This document shows positions 24,557-31,966 of a DNA stretch of 64,000 nucleotides, piece after piece. How positions within the stretch are numbered: the stretch's first letter is position 1; each line of letters opens with the position of its first letter. The notes under the pieces are model-generated. The model did not search any database and was not told the DNA's origin. It saw only the letters and a list, made by a program, of their open reading frames with translations. The position numbers and the translations under genes were made by a program. This stretch comes from Spirosoma panaciterrae DSM 21099 (lineage in GTDB: Bacteria > Bacteroidota > Bacteroidia > Cytophagales > Spirosomataceae), in assembly GCF_000374025.1 (NCBI RefSeq), contig NZ_KB893228.1, positions 124,001-188,000 on the forward strand. Direction: 5' to 3'.

Positions 24557-26536
24557 TTAAATCGGTATCTCCACCACTACTTCGGTTCCGGCGGGGTGGC
24601 CTTCGGAATCGACGAGGTCGGTGAGTTGAATATGAGTCTGGGTTTTGTAAAGCTGATTGATAAGGGCAATTCGTTCGCTGGTTACGTTCATACCAAACGA
24701 CTTTTGGGGCATGGCCGATTTACTTTTTAGTTCGGCGGCTTTTACCCGTCCAATCCCATCGTCGGTAATGGTTACCCGCAACCGATTGTCGGTCGGCTGC
24801 TCCACCCGAACCTGTACACTGCCCCCTTCCAGTTTGTGCATGAGCCCATGCCAGATGGCGTTTTCGACATACGGCTGAAGCAGCAAAGGCGGTATTTCGA
24901 TAAACTCGGTATCAATCGATTCGGCCACCTCAATCGCAAAGCGCAGCTTGGATTTAAACCGCATGGCCTCCATGTCCAGGTAAAGCTGAAGGGCATCGAG
25001 TTCATTTTGAAGCGTAACCCGTTCGGAACGGGAGTTTTCAAGGACGAGCCGAATCAACCGACTGAACTTGGTGAGGTAGTCGGAGGCTTTGGCGGCATTG
25101 TTTTCAGTGGCATACAGTTTGATCGAATTCAGGCAGTTGAAGATAAAATGCGGGTTCATCTGCGCTCGTAGGGCTGTCATTTCGGTTTCGGCCAGTTTCT
25201 GCTCAAAGCTCAGTTCGAGTTGCCGGATACGCTGTTCTTCCAGGAGCTGGCTCTGGGCTTGAATCTCGGCAGTTCGGTCGGTCAGCTGTTTTTCAAGCTC
25301 CTGCGTATAGTGGGTATGCAACGACATATTTTCCAGTTCGACCAGGCGGCTTCGATAAGCCAGTGCCAGCGCGAAACAAAGCGATTCGATAGCCACTCCG
25401 GTCAGGCTCCAGAAGCCGGGGTTATTCACAAAAATTTCGATTCGTGCGGGCAGATTCGGCACAAACGGGTTCAGAAACTGCGGTAAGAAAGCCAATACAG
25501 CCAACGTGGCTACACCCACCAACAGATACTTTTTTATCGGAACCTGACTGCGAACTAAGGCTAGGGTAATCAGCAGAAGCAGCAACCACGCTGGCAGAAG
25601 TTTAAATCGATATAAGAAGTTATTGTTAAGAAATAAGCCCCCCGTAAGTTCTTCCAGCCCTGTCCAGATAATCTCGACAAAAGCCAGCCCCAGCAGCCCT
25701 TTCACCCACGGCCAGATGTGCGGTTGCTGCGACCGAATGGCCAACAATTGATTCATAAAAAAGGCGTAGAATACAAACAGCAGTGCCAGTGGCAGTCGGG
25801 TTAATCGGAACATATCCAACCCAAATCGGTCATCGACATGCTGAATCGTCAGATAAAACCCCATTAACGTATAAAGGCCATAGTACAAAAACACCCTATC
25901 ACGGTTGAGCCGGTATGAATAAAACGCAAACAGGCTCATAAACAGCAAACTACCTGCCAATAACGACAAATAAACCAGCAAAGGTGCTTCGAGGTAAGCA
26001 TTTTCGAGGGTTGTCCTGTAGTGGTCTTCGGGCGTATAGAGCAGCGACACAATAGGCAGCACACTCATCACCTGGCTGATGGATTGCACGTAATAGGTGT
26101 AAGTCTGCCCCGGCGGAATTCGGAGCAGGACCGCCGAGGTATTGGGCGAATCTTTAGGCCGCACAACACCTACGCCTACGTGGGCCAGTCGGCGGTTGTT
26201 TTCATATACATTGATGTAGAACCCCTGCCAGCAGTCGTAAAATAGCCGGATGGTATCGGTTGGGTTGGTGTTCTGAATCCGAAAGCGTAGCCACGTAACC
26301 AGCAACGGTTTATCGGCGTTGGAGGTGCGTTCGTTGCGCTTCTGAGCAAATGGCCGAAACGGTTGCTGCTGAATAACCGAAAGGGGGAGCGTGTCGCCAG
26401 AGGTATCTTCAAAGAATTCGGTAAACGGCCCAATGTTTCGGGGCGGAGGCAACTTACCGACTTCGACTGGCGGCAGCGACTGGGCCAGTAGAGGTACGTA
26501 AACAACGGCCAGAAAGAGACTGAGTATCCACCGCAT
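24557..26536 (-). CDS. 7TMR-DISM sensor histidine kinase 2
   Basis: A 659-residue kinase. Signal peptide (1-19), an extracytoplasmic 7TMR-DISM-type domain (about 25-175, with the typical WLRFRIQNTNP and FYINVYENNRRL), seven membrane segments (about 183-395), a coiled coil (about 398-455) and a LytS-type kinase domain with His463 in QMNPHFIFNCLNSIK, PPLLLQPYVENAIWHGLMHK (N box) and DDGIGRVKAAEL (G region). The extracytoplasmic domain is related to carbohydrate-binding folds, so a small soluble ligand is plausible. The paired regulator follows after 88 bp. Confidence 0.92.
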   Translation of the reverse strand: MRWILSLFLAVVYVPLLAQSLPPVEVGKLPPPRNIGPFTEFFEDTSGDTLPLSVIQQQPFRPFAQKRNERTSNADKPLLVTWLRFRIQNTNPTDTIRLFYDCWQGFYINVYENNRRLAHVGVGVVRPKDSPNTSAVLLRIPPGQTYTYYVQSISQVMSVLPIVSLLYTPEDHYRTTLENAYLEAPLLVYLSLLAGSLLFMSLFAFYSYRLNRDRVFLYYGLYTLMGFYLTIQHVDDRFGLDMFRLTRLPLALLFVFYAFFMNQLLAIRSQQPHIWPWVKGLLGLAFVEIIWTGLEELTGGLFLNNNFLYRFKLLPAWLLLLLITLALVRSQVPIKKYLLVGVATLAVLAFLPQFLNPFVPNLPARIEIFVNNPGFWSLTGVAIESLCFALALAYRSRLVELENMSLHTHYTQELEKQLTDRTAEIQAQSQLLEEQRIRQLELSFEQKLAETEMTALRAQMNPHFIFNCLNSIKLYATENNAAKASDYLTKFSRLIRLVLENSRSERVTLQNELDALQLYLDMEAMRFKSKLRFAIEVAESIDTEFIEIPPLLLQPYVENAIWHGLMHKLEGGSVQVRVEQPTDNRLRVTITDDGIGRVKAAELKSKSAMPQKSFGMNVTSERIALINQLYKTQTHIQLTDLVDSEGHPAGTEVVVEIPI

Positions 26537-26660
26537 CGTGTTGATTATTCTTTCCCGAATATCACCAGAAAGCTACGTAAATCCTTGAGCTTCTTTGCGA
26601 ATGGTAGGCAGAAGCGGCTGAACGACCGGATTTTTGAGGGAAACAACTCACACAAAATTA

Positions 26661-26734
26661 CCGCCATTGGCAGGTCGGTTTCCGCTATTGGCATTGAAAA
26701 GGTGGAAATGGGTTGGGGTGCGTCTGTAGATTCG
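26661..26734 (+). promoter_or_regulatory. LytTR-like operator (CCGCYATTGGCA direct repeat) and -7 element
   Basis: CCGCCATTGGCA (26661-26672) and CCGCTATTGGCA (26682-26693) are direct repeats with one mismatch and a period of 21 bp. TAGATTCG (26727-26734), one base off TAnnTTTG, starts 40 bp after the second ATTGGCA core, and the gene starts at 26760. The same layout is seen at 16537-16603 and, in decayed form, at 29286-29313. Confidence 0.65.
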
Positions 26735-26759
26735 GTTGAACTTAACTTTTTCAATCATC

Positions 26760-27413
26760 ATGGAAAAAGCCTACCGAAACGTCAGCTACCTGTTTGGAGC
26801 CGTTCTGCTCTTGGTGTTTGTGGCCTTTTATAAAACCTACTTCGGACTGTTTCCGCAGTTTGTGGGTATTCATGGCCTTATTCATATTCATGCCCTTACA
26901 GTACTCATCTGGCTTTCGTTACTGATTATCCAACCGATTTTGATTGTGCGGAAGCAGGTGGCGCTGCACCGCGTATTGGGGAAGGCGACCTATGGCTTTG
27001 TGCCGGTGATGGTTATTCTGCTGGTGCTGGTAGCCCGGTCGGGACAGTTGCATCAGAAACACCTGGGCATTTTTCTAGTCAATATTCTCGATGTGAGTCT
27101 ATTTGTCGCGTTTTACAGCCTGGCCATTGCGTATCGGCATAATCCGGCTTACCACGCCCGGTTTATGGTGATGACCATTCTGCCATTTATCAGTCCGGCC
27201 TTAGGTCGCCTGCCGCAGATTCCACTACCGGCGGGGACGCCCCAACTGCTCATTATTGGCGGCCTGTTACTGTATGAGCGATTTCACCGGAAAATTTACA
27301 AACCGTATTTGATTTCACTGGGTGTATTTCTGGGCCTATTTCTGCCGCTATTTGGCCTGTTTCTGGCTGGGCAACCACTGGTTGAGCGGATGTGGCAGGT
27401 TTGTTTTGGGTGA
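26760..27413 (+). CDS. six-to-seven-TM membrane protein of unknown function
   Basis: A 217-residue membrane protein that I cannot assign firmly. It shows about seven hydrophobic segments and conserved-looking polar sites inside them: FVGIHGLIHIHALTVLIWLS (about 29-48; three His), LHRVLGKATYGFVPVM (about 67-82) and YHARFMVMTILPFISPALGR (about 132-151). His residues in helices recall cytochrome b561-like heme proteins or DUF2306-type proteins, which is only a hint. It is divergent from the two-component pair and its promoter carries the direct-repeat operator, so it is probably induced by that system. I start it at 26760 (MEKAYRNVSYLFG). Confidence 0.7.
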   Translation: MEKAYRNVSYLFGAVLLLVFVAFYKTYFGLFPQFVGIHGLIHIHALTVLIWLSLLIIQPILIVRKQVALHRVLGKATYGFVPVMVILLVLVARSGQLHQKHLGIFLVNILDVSLFVAFYSLAIAYRHNPAYHARFMVMTILPFISPALGRLPQIPLPAGTPQLLIIGGLLLYERFHRKIYKPYLISLGVFLGLFLPLFGLFLAGQPLVERMWQVCFG

Positions 27414-27458
27414 ATAAACCCATAGGGCCAATTCGGGATTGCACCCTATGGGTTTATT
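27413..27458. terminator. 15-bp inverted repeat between convergent genes
   Basis: AATAAACCCATAGGG (27413-27427) pairs with 27444-27458. It begins at the last base of the membrane protein stop codon and faces the convergent cupin gene, so it can act as a two-way terminator. Confidence 0.75.
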
Positions 27459-27475
27459 ATTCGATTCCATACACA

Positions 27476-28030
27476 CTATCTCGTCAATGGTGGTCCTACC
27501 AGCCCCAAATCGTGGTCTTTAAAAAATTGCTGCATCTGTTCGGGCGAGGGGCGGCTTTTCAACTGCGAAAGTGTTTTGAAAAACGCTTCGGTTTTGCCGC
27601 TTGGCGTAGTCATAAAAAGCATTTGGGCGGTATCACTCAAGACCAGGTACGTATGCGGAATGTTGCGCGGCAGAAAGACCAGATCGCCCGCACTGAGCGT
27701 GTGCCGGTCGTCGCCTACCTGAAACAACACCTCGCCGTTCAGGACATAAAACTGCTCGTCTTCTTTGTAATGAACGTGCATGAGCGCACTGTCGTTTTTG
27801 ACATAATAACCAAAGAAAAGCGACAGTTGGCCGTTGGTGTCTTTTCCCGAAATTTTCAGAAATTTGTCCATGCCCATGACATTGTAAACCTCGCCAAAAC
27901 GGGTTTCAGACTGTCGTAGCACAAACGGAGTTGGATTGGTTTCCATAGCAAATGAGGGAGTTTGAAGGAACGATGAGCCTGCAACAGCAGACAGGCTTTT
28001 GAGTGCCTTTCGACGGGTTTGGTGTTCCAT
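27476..28030 (-). CDS. exported cupin protein, paralog C
   Basis: A 184-residue cupin with a Tat-like start (MEHQTRRKALKSLSAVAGSS). Core motifs are LMHVHYKEDEQFYVLNGEVLF (about 88-108, outline) and LPRNIPHTYLVL (about 126-137). It shares the closing GLVGPPLTR with cupins A and B but has diverged further in the middle (SGKDTNGQLSLFFGYYVKND). The AraC gene lies upstream on the same strand, and box 5 with a perfect -7 element lies between them, so the regulator and the cupin are separate transcripts or a read-through pair. Confidence 0.82.
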   Translation of the reverse strand: MEHQTRRKALKSLSAVAGSSFLQTPSFAMETNPTPFVLRQSETRFGEVYNVMGMDKFLKISGKDTNGQLSLFFGYYVKNDSALMHVHYKEDEQFYVLNGEVLFQVGDDRHTLSAGDLVFLPRNIPHTYLVLSDTAQMLFMTTPSGKTEAFFKTLSQLKSRPSPEQMQQFFKDHDLGLVGPPLTR

Positions 28031-28056
28031 ACAATTGGTTGATTAAGGTAACGCAC

Positions 28057-28102
28057 CAAAAGTAGGCGGTCTAACACGGTGGTTAGTGGTCAAAAAACGA
28101 CA
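28057..28102 (-). promoter_or_regulatory. AraC-type box 5 with -7 element
   Basis: On the minus strand TGTCGTTTTTTGACCACT begins at 28102, and TACTTTTG (28064-28057), a perfect -7 element, begins exactly 38 bp later. The cupin start is at 28030. The first part of the box is also the last four codons of the AraC gene, whose stop TGA is formed inside the box. Confidence 0.75.
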
Positions 28103-28932
28103 ACTTTCGGAATACCCAGCCGTTTGTCAACGCTTTGCTCGTTTTCCCGCATCAGCCCTACCGGCGTAAGCCCCGCAAACTGTTTGAAATCTTTGACCAT
28201 ATGCTGATAATCGGCATAACCACAGCTAAGGGCAATGTCGAGCCAGTCTTTTTCGGGATGTTCGTCTTTCAACTCAAACGCCTGGTTGAACCGCACCAGC
28301 CGGGTAAACAGTCGGGGACTTACGCCCGTGCGTTCTTTAAACTTGCGCTCAAACTGCCGAATACTCAAACAAGCCTGATTAGCCAGATAGCCGAGTGAGT
28401 AATAGGCACCAGCATGGGTAAAGAACGGGTTTAGTTTGTCAATGGGTTCAATAACCAGTTTGATATGGTGGTATTTCTGAAGCAAATACGTTTCAAGCAG
28501 CCGAATCATACCCATGTAGTCGCCCATATCCATCAGTTGTTGAAGGAGGTTGTTGGCTTCTTTCCCGACAACATTTTCGGCATCTATGGTTTCGTCGAGC
28601 AGGTAGGTCATGGGCATTTTGCCCAACAAATGATACAGCCCGCCCGGACGAAAGACGACTTTAACACAGGTAAATTCCTGAGCGTATTGATGATACCAGT
28701 TGGTCAGCAATTGCCCCTGCACCACTGAACGCGGAATGTCGACTTGCCGGCCTGACTGTGGATTTACTTTTCTGAACGAATGAGTTGGGTAAAAAATAAG
28801 GCTTGAATCGGCCCGGGGAGGGAATACTTTCGAAGGTCTTTCGGTCATGTTGGCAAAATCGAAATGCACCACCAGATACTCTTTAATAAAGAGCCTCAAA
28901 GATTCGTGTGGTTGAACAACCAGGTGGAGCAT
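28090..28932 (-). CDS. AraC-family regulator, paralog 5
   Basis: A 280-residue regulator, start MLHLVVQPHESLRLFIKEYL at ATG 28932; a longer form would need a TTG at 28968. Sensor marks: PPRADSSLIFYPTHS, CVKVVFRPGGLYHLLGK (about 90-106), and a divergent linker (LLQKYHHIKLVIEPIDKLN). HTH units: SLGYLANQACLSIRQFERKF and IALSCGYADYQHMVKDFKQF (about 180-262). Its C-terminus, KVVVF, is encoded by box 5, so the regulatory site and the coding end share the same bases. The cupin C gene follows and is its likely target. Confidence 0.88.
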   Translation of the reverse strand: MLHLVVQPHESLRLFIKEYLVVHFDFANMTERPSKVFPPRADSSLIFYPTHSFRKVNPQSGRQVDIPRSVVQGQLLTNWYHQYAQEFTCVKVVFRPGGLYHLLGKMPMTYLLDETIDAENVVGKEANNLLQQLMDMGDYMGMIRLLETYLLQKYHHIKLVIEPIDKLNPFFTHAGAYYSLGYLANQACLSIRQFERKFKERTGVSPRLFTRLVRFNQAFELKDEHPEKDWLDIALSCGYADYQHMVKDFKQFAGLTPVGLMRENEQSVDKRLGIPKVVVF

Positions 28933-29055
28933 ACTGACCGATGGTTTCCTAATCGAAAATGTACGCAACTTAACAATGAATATACCAACCGTTCCCTAAA
29001 AAGCATAGCTAGTGGGTTTCAGGCAACCCATTTCAACAATTACGAGATTACACTT

Positions 29056-29225
29056 GAAGCTGTTTAAACTTTTCTTTTTCAAGAAGAACTAGGTGTTTTT
29101 TGTCATCCCGAGGAACGAGGGATCTTCGGTAGGAGTAAAAACAACCCTATTACCGAAGATCCCTCGTTCCTCGGGATGACAAAAAACACTTATTACCACC
29201 TATTTATGAAAGTTTAAACAGCTTC
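29056..29225. repeat. nested inverted repeats, TGTCATCCC family inside a 17-bp outer pair
   Basis: The inner arms 29095-29131 and 29151-29187 (37 bp, perfect) belong to the same family as 19452-19542. They are enclosed by an outer perfect 17-bp pair, GAAGCTGTTTAAACTTT (29056-29072) with 29209-29225. The two layers give a symmetric structure of about 170 bp. Confidence 0.8.
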
Positions 29226-29239
29226 CTTATTGAGGTTTT

Positions 29240-29400
29240 GAACGGCCGGATTGTTGAGTAAAACAGTTCTCGTAAAATTTCGACCATTGGCAGGTCAATT
29301 TTAGCTACTGGCACGAAAAAGTGGAAACGAGTGGGGGCGCGTTTGTAGTTTCCGTCGAACTTATTTTCCGATCATCCTGGTGAAAGCCTACCGAATGCCT
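29240..29400 (+). pseudogene. decayed copy of the 26760 promoter and gene start
   Basis: This stretch aligns by eye with 26625-26775: ATTGGCA at 29286-29292 and ACTGGCA at 29307-29313 keep the 21-bp period, followed by GTGGAAACGAGTGGGGGCGCG, TAGTTTCC and ATCATCCTGG-TGAAAGCCTACCG, where the intact copy has ATCATCATGG-AAAAAGCCTACCG. The start codon ATG has become CTG and the frame is lost soon after. It is a relic of a duplication of the LytTR target gene. Confidence 0.6.
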
Positions 29401-29453
29401 TTACGATTGAGGAGATGTGTTTAAAGTAAGCTGTTGAGTAAACGGTCAAAAGA

Positions 29454-29498
29454 TGTCGTTTTTTTACCACCGAAAGCCCCATTACTATCTGCAAATTG
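29454..29498 (+). promoter_or_regulatory. AraC-type box 6 with weak -7 element
   Basis: TGTCGTTTTTTTACCACC at 29454-29471, the consensus form. The expected -7 position holds GCAAATTG (29491-29498), a poor match and shifted by one base. The next gene starts at 29589, about 135 bp after the box, farther than at the other sites. Confidence 0.5.
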
Positions 29499-29588
29499 CG
29501 CAACAAGTGATTTACACTAGTTATCGCTGAACCAGCCAAAACGCTGCGTCAAAGTTCCTGACCTAAGCGGGCATAACCATTCACAACC

Positions 29589-30848
29589 ATGCGACTTTAC
29601 TACCTGCTCTGGCTATTCGTTATCGGTGACTTACTGGCTCAAACGCCCTCTCCACCTGTTGTTACACTGTCGGCCAGTACGTTTTATCAGGGCGAACCAC
29701 CGGGTTCCTATACCATTACGTGTCCATCAGGCACCAGTGTTGGAATGTCTAACCTCACCAAGATTGCCAGTGTGCCATTGCCCAGCGCATCGACCATACA
29801 GCCTCCTGATGGAACTATTTTTACCGCTGCCAGAACCCTATCAGGAACCGTTGTAACGGGCAATCTGCCCCCGGCTACCAGCAATGCATTCAGTTATACA
29901 GCGGGCGTATTTACGGGAAGCGGTATTTGCTATGGTAGTGGTCCTATTCCCCTGACCGCATCGACTTCATTCACACTGACGCTAGCAGGCCTGACCAGAG
30001 CAGAAGACCAAGCCCGGACAGCCTGGGCGCTAAAAGCCAATAGCGTTAAACTGCCTCAACTCTCTACGTCAGAACAAAACAATCTTCCCCCTCAACAGGC
30101 TGGCAATCTGGTATTCAATACTGACCAGCAAATGATGGCCATACATACCGGAACGAACTGGCAATATGTAAATACCAATTATGTAAACACCAATTCAACC
30201 GGAACCAGCCAGTTTCAGAATAGCCAGGTGTTTACAAGCAACGCTACCTGGACAGTACCGGCTAATGTAACTGTAATTATAGCCGAAGTTTGGGGAGCAG
30301 GAGCCGGAGGTACATGGGCAAAAACCAACGGAATAACGTTGTCGGCATCGGGGGGAGGTGCCGGCGGATATGGTCGTGGCTACTTGCAGGTAACACCTGG
30401 AATGTCTTTGACGCTTACTGTCGGAGCTAAAGGCATTGGAGGCTCATGGACCACTACTATTTCTAATGGGGGGAATTCACAGATCAATAGCGCTACAGGG
30501 TCTATTGGGGCTTACGGTGGCTCCACCAACCAGCAAGGAGGGTTTGCATTCGGGTCTAATCTGAGCTTTGGTTGCCAGGGAGGCAATGGATCGAATGCCA
30601 AAATGTCGTATGGACAGAAAAGCGCTACCGACTATATTTTTATAGTACAGTGTGGCGATGGCGGTACCGCATACGGTATACAGCCGGGAGGTTATGGATC
30701 GCAGTATTCACTGACAAACTCAACGTCATTGCTGTTTTCCGTAAATGGAGGGAGTGGACAAACGGGCAGTTTCCCAGGCGGAGGAGGTGGGGGTGGTGAT
30801 CTTTCGGGTGGCGATGGAGCCGCCGGTATGATTATCATTCATTGGTAA
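29589..30848 (+). CDS. exported protein with C-terminal glycine-rich domain
   Basis: A 419-residue protein with a signal peptide (1-18, ending LLAQ). Residues about 20-145 are a Thr/Ser/Pro-rich beta region (VVTLSASTFYQGEPPGSYTI). The middle resembles the neck of tail-fibre-like proteins (NLVFNTDQQMMAIHTGTNWQ). From about 215 on it is a Gly-rich domain with SNATWTVPANVTVIIAEVWG and GYLQVTPGMSLTLTVGAKG, as in glycine-rich domains of phage fibres and surface adhesins, ending in FPGGGGGGGDLSGGDGAAGM. A surface or adhesion role is inferred. It follows AraC-type box 6. Confidence 0.65.
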   Translation: MRLYYLLWLFVIGDLLAQTPSPPVVTLSASTFYQGEPPGSYTITCPSGTSVGMSNLTKIASVPLPSASTIQPPDGTIFTAARTLSGTVVTGNLPPATSNAFSYTAGVFTGSGICYGSGPIPLTASTSFTLTLAGLTRAEDQARTAWALKANSVKLPQLSTSEQNNLPPQQAGNLVFNTDQQMMAIHTGTNWQYVNTNYVNTNSTGTSQFQNSQVFTSNATWTVPANVTVIIAEVWGAGAGGTWAKTNGITLSASGGGAGGYGRGYLQVTPGMSLTLTVGAKGIGGSWTTTISNGGNSQINSATGSIGAYGGSTNQQGGFAFGSNLSFGCQGGNGSNAKMSYGQKSATDYIFIVQCGDGGTAYGIQPGGYGSQYSLTNSTSLLFSVNGGSGQTGSFPGGGGGGGDLSGGDGAAGMIIIHW

Positions 30849-30925
30849 CCAACAAACGTAATATCCTAAAAATGAACACAAACAAGTATTTTTCACGCAA
30901 GGAGCGTGCTATTTAAGAGGACGAT

Positions 30926-31894
30926 ATGCACCGCCGAAACTGGTTACGAACACTGCTGGGTCTGGCCGCAGGCAGCACAACGGCGGGTATTCCACTTTCG
31001 GAAGAACCGAAGCCCACCTGTCAGCCTACACCGATTCTGGAACTTGGTCCCTACCCCACCATGAAGTACCGAACCCAGTCCGATCACGACATTGATCTTA
31101 CACGCATGGCCGGGCAAACGGGCGTAGCTACCGGACAAGTCATTGTGGTGGAAGGCAAGATAACCGATGCGAACTGTACACCATTGCCTGGTGCGGTAGT
31201 CGAAATCTGGTCGGCCAATCACTACGGTCGGTATCGGCACGAATTCGATCATTCAGACCGACAGGAAGACCCTAACTTTCAGGGTTGGGGTCAGGCCATT
31301 ACCAATGCCAATGGCGACTACCGCTTCAAAACCATTTTGCCGGGTTTGTATGGGAGTCGGGCGAGACATATCCACTTCAAAGTCTCGAAACGCGGCTATC
31401 ACGAACGGGTCACGCAGCTATTTTTTGAGGGCGAAGAGCGGAACAAAACCGATGGGATTCTGAATTATCTCACGCACGAAGAACAGCTACAGATTATCCG
31501 GCCGCTGGTAACCAACTCAGCCACGCCAACCGTTTCGTTTCCTATTACACTGGATGCCGTGCAACCCAACCAGGTTCCTGAAAAAGTACTTAGGGAATAC
31601 ATTGGCCGATACGCGCTCCGAACCGAAGGCAAAGGCTTTGACGAATGGGCCAGCTACATACCCGAATTTGCGACTAAAAACATCGTTCTGGAACTGACCG
31701 TCGAGCGGGCGCAACTCTTCATGACGCTACCGTTTTCGCCCAAAACCGAGGTCTTCTGGCACGCCAAAGACGAGTTTGGCTCGTGGTCGTTTTACAATAC
31801 CTATCTCCTGTTTCAGCGCAATACGGCCGGAAAAGTAATTAGCTTGCACCTGCATCCGAGCGAAGATAAGTTTTTAGAAGGAGTTAAACTCTAA
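30926..31894 (+). CDS. intradiol ring-cleavage dioxygenase-like protein
   Basis: A 322-residue protein with a Tat-like start (MHRRNWLRTLLGLAAGS). Residues 70-190 match the catalytic core of protocatechuate 3,4-dioxygenase-type enzymes: VVVEGKITDANCTPLPGAVV, GRYRHEFDH with Tyr103, LPGLYGSRARHIHF with Tyr142, His148 and His150, the four Fe(III) ligands of the family. These enzymes open catechol-type rings with O2. The loop between Tyr142 and His148 is shorter than in the classical enzymes, and residues 200-322 form an extra C-terminal domain of unknown role. It lies 72 bp before AraC paralog 6. The aromatic substrate is unknown. Confidence 0.8.
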   Translation: MHRRNWLRTLLGLAAGSTTAGIPLSEEPKPTCQPTPILELGPYPTMKYRTQSDHDIDLTRMAGQTGVATGQVIVVEGKITDANCTPLPGAVVEIWSANHYGRYRHEFDHSDRQEDPNFQGWGQAITNANGDYRFKTILPGLYGSRARHIHFKVSKRGYHERVTQLFFEGEERNKTDGILNYLTHEEQLQIIRPLVTNSATPTVSFPITLDAVQPNQVPEKVLREYIGRYALRTEGKGFDEWASYIPEFATKNIVLELTVERAQLFMTLPFSPKTEVFWHAKDEFGSWSFYNTYLLFQRNTAGKVISLHLHPSEDKFLEGVKL

Positions 31895-31934
31895 AGACAA
31901 CCATCCTACAGGTAAGTATTGTCTGATAATTATC

Positions 31935-31942
31935 TATCTTTA
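31935..31942 (+). promoter_or_regulatory. -7-like element TATCTTTA before AraC paralog 6
   Basis: TATCTTTA, one base from TAnnTTTG, 25 bp before the ATG at 31967; it is the same octamer as at 34584-34591. Confidence 0.4.
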
Positions 31943-31966
31943 GGCAAGCTATCTACCTGTCTTACA

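Larger units (their letters stand above)
28933..29588. other. 656-bp intergenic region: nested hairpins, decayed promoter copy, AraC box
   Basis: No intact gene is seen. It holds, in order, a nested inverted repeat (29056-29225), a degenerate duplicate of the promoter and first codons of the 26760 gene (about 29240-29400), and AraC-type box 6 (29454-29471). It seems to be a scar where a copy of the LytTR-controlled gene was lost. Confidence 0.6.
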
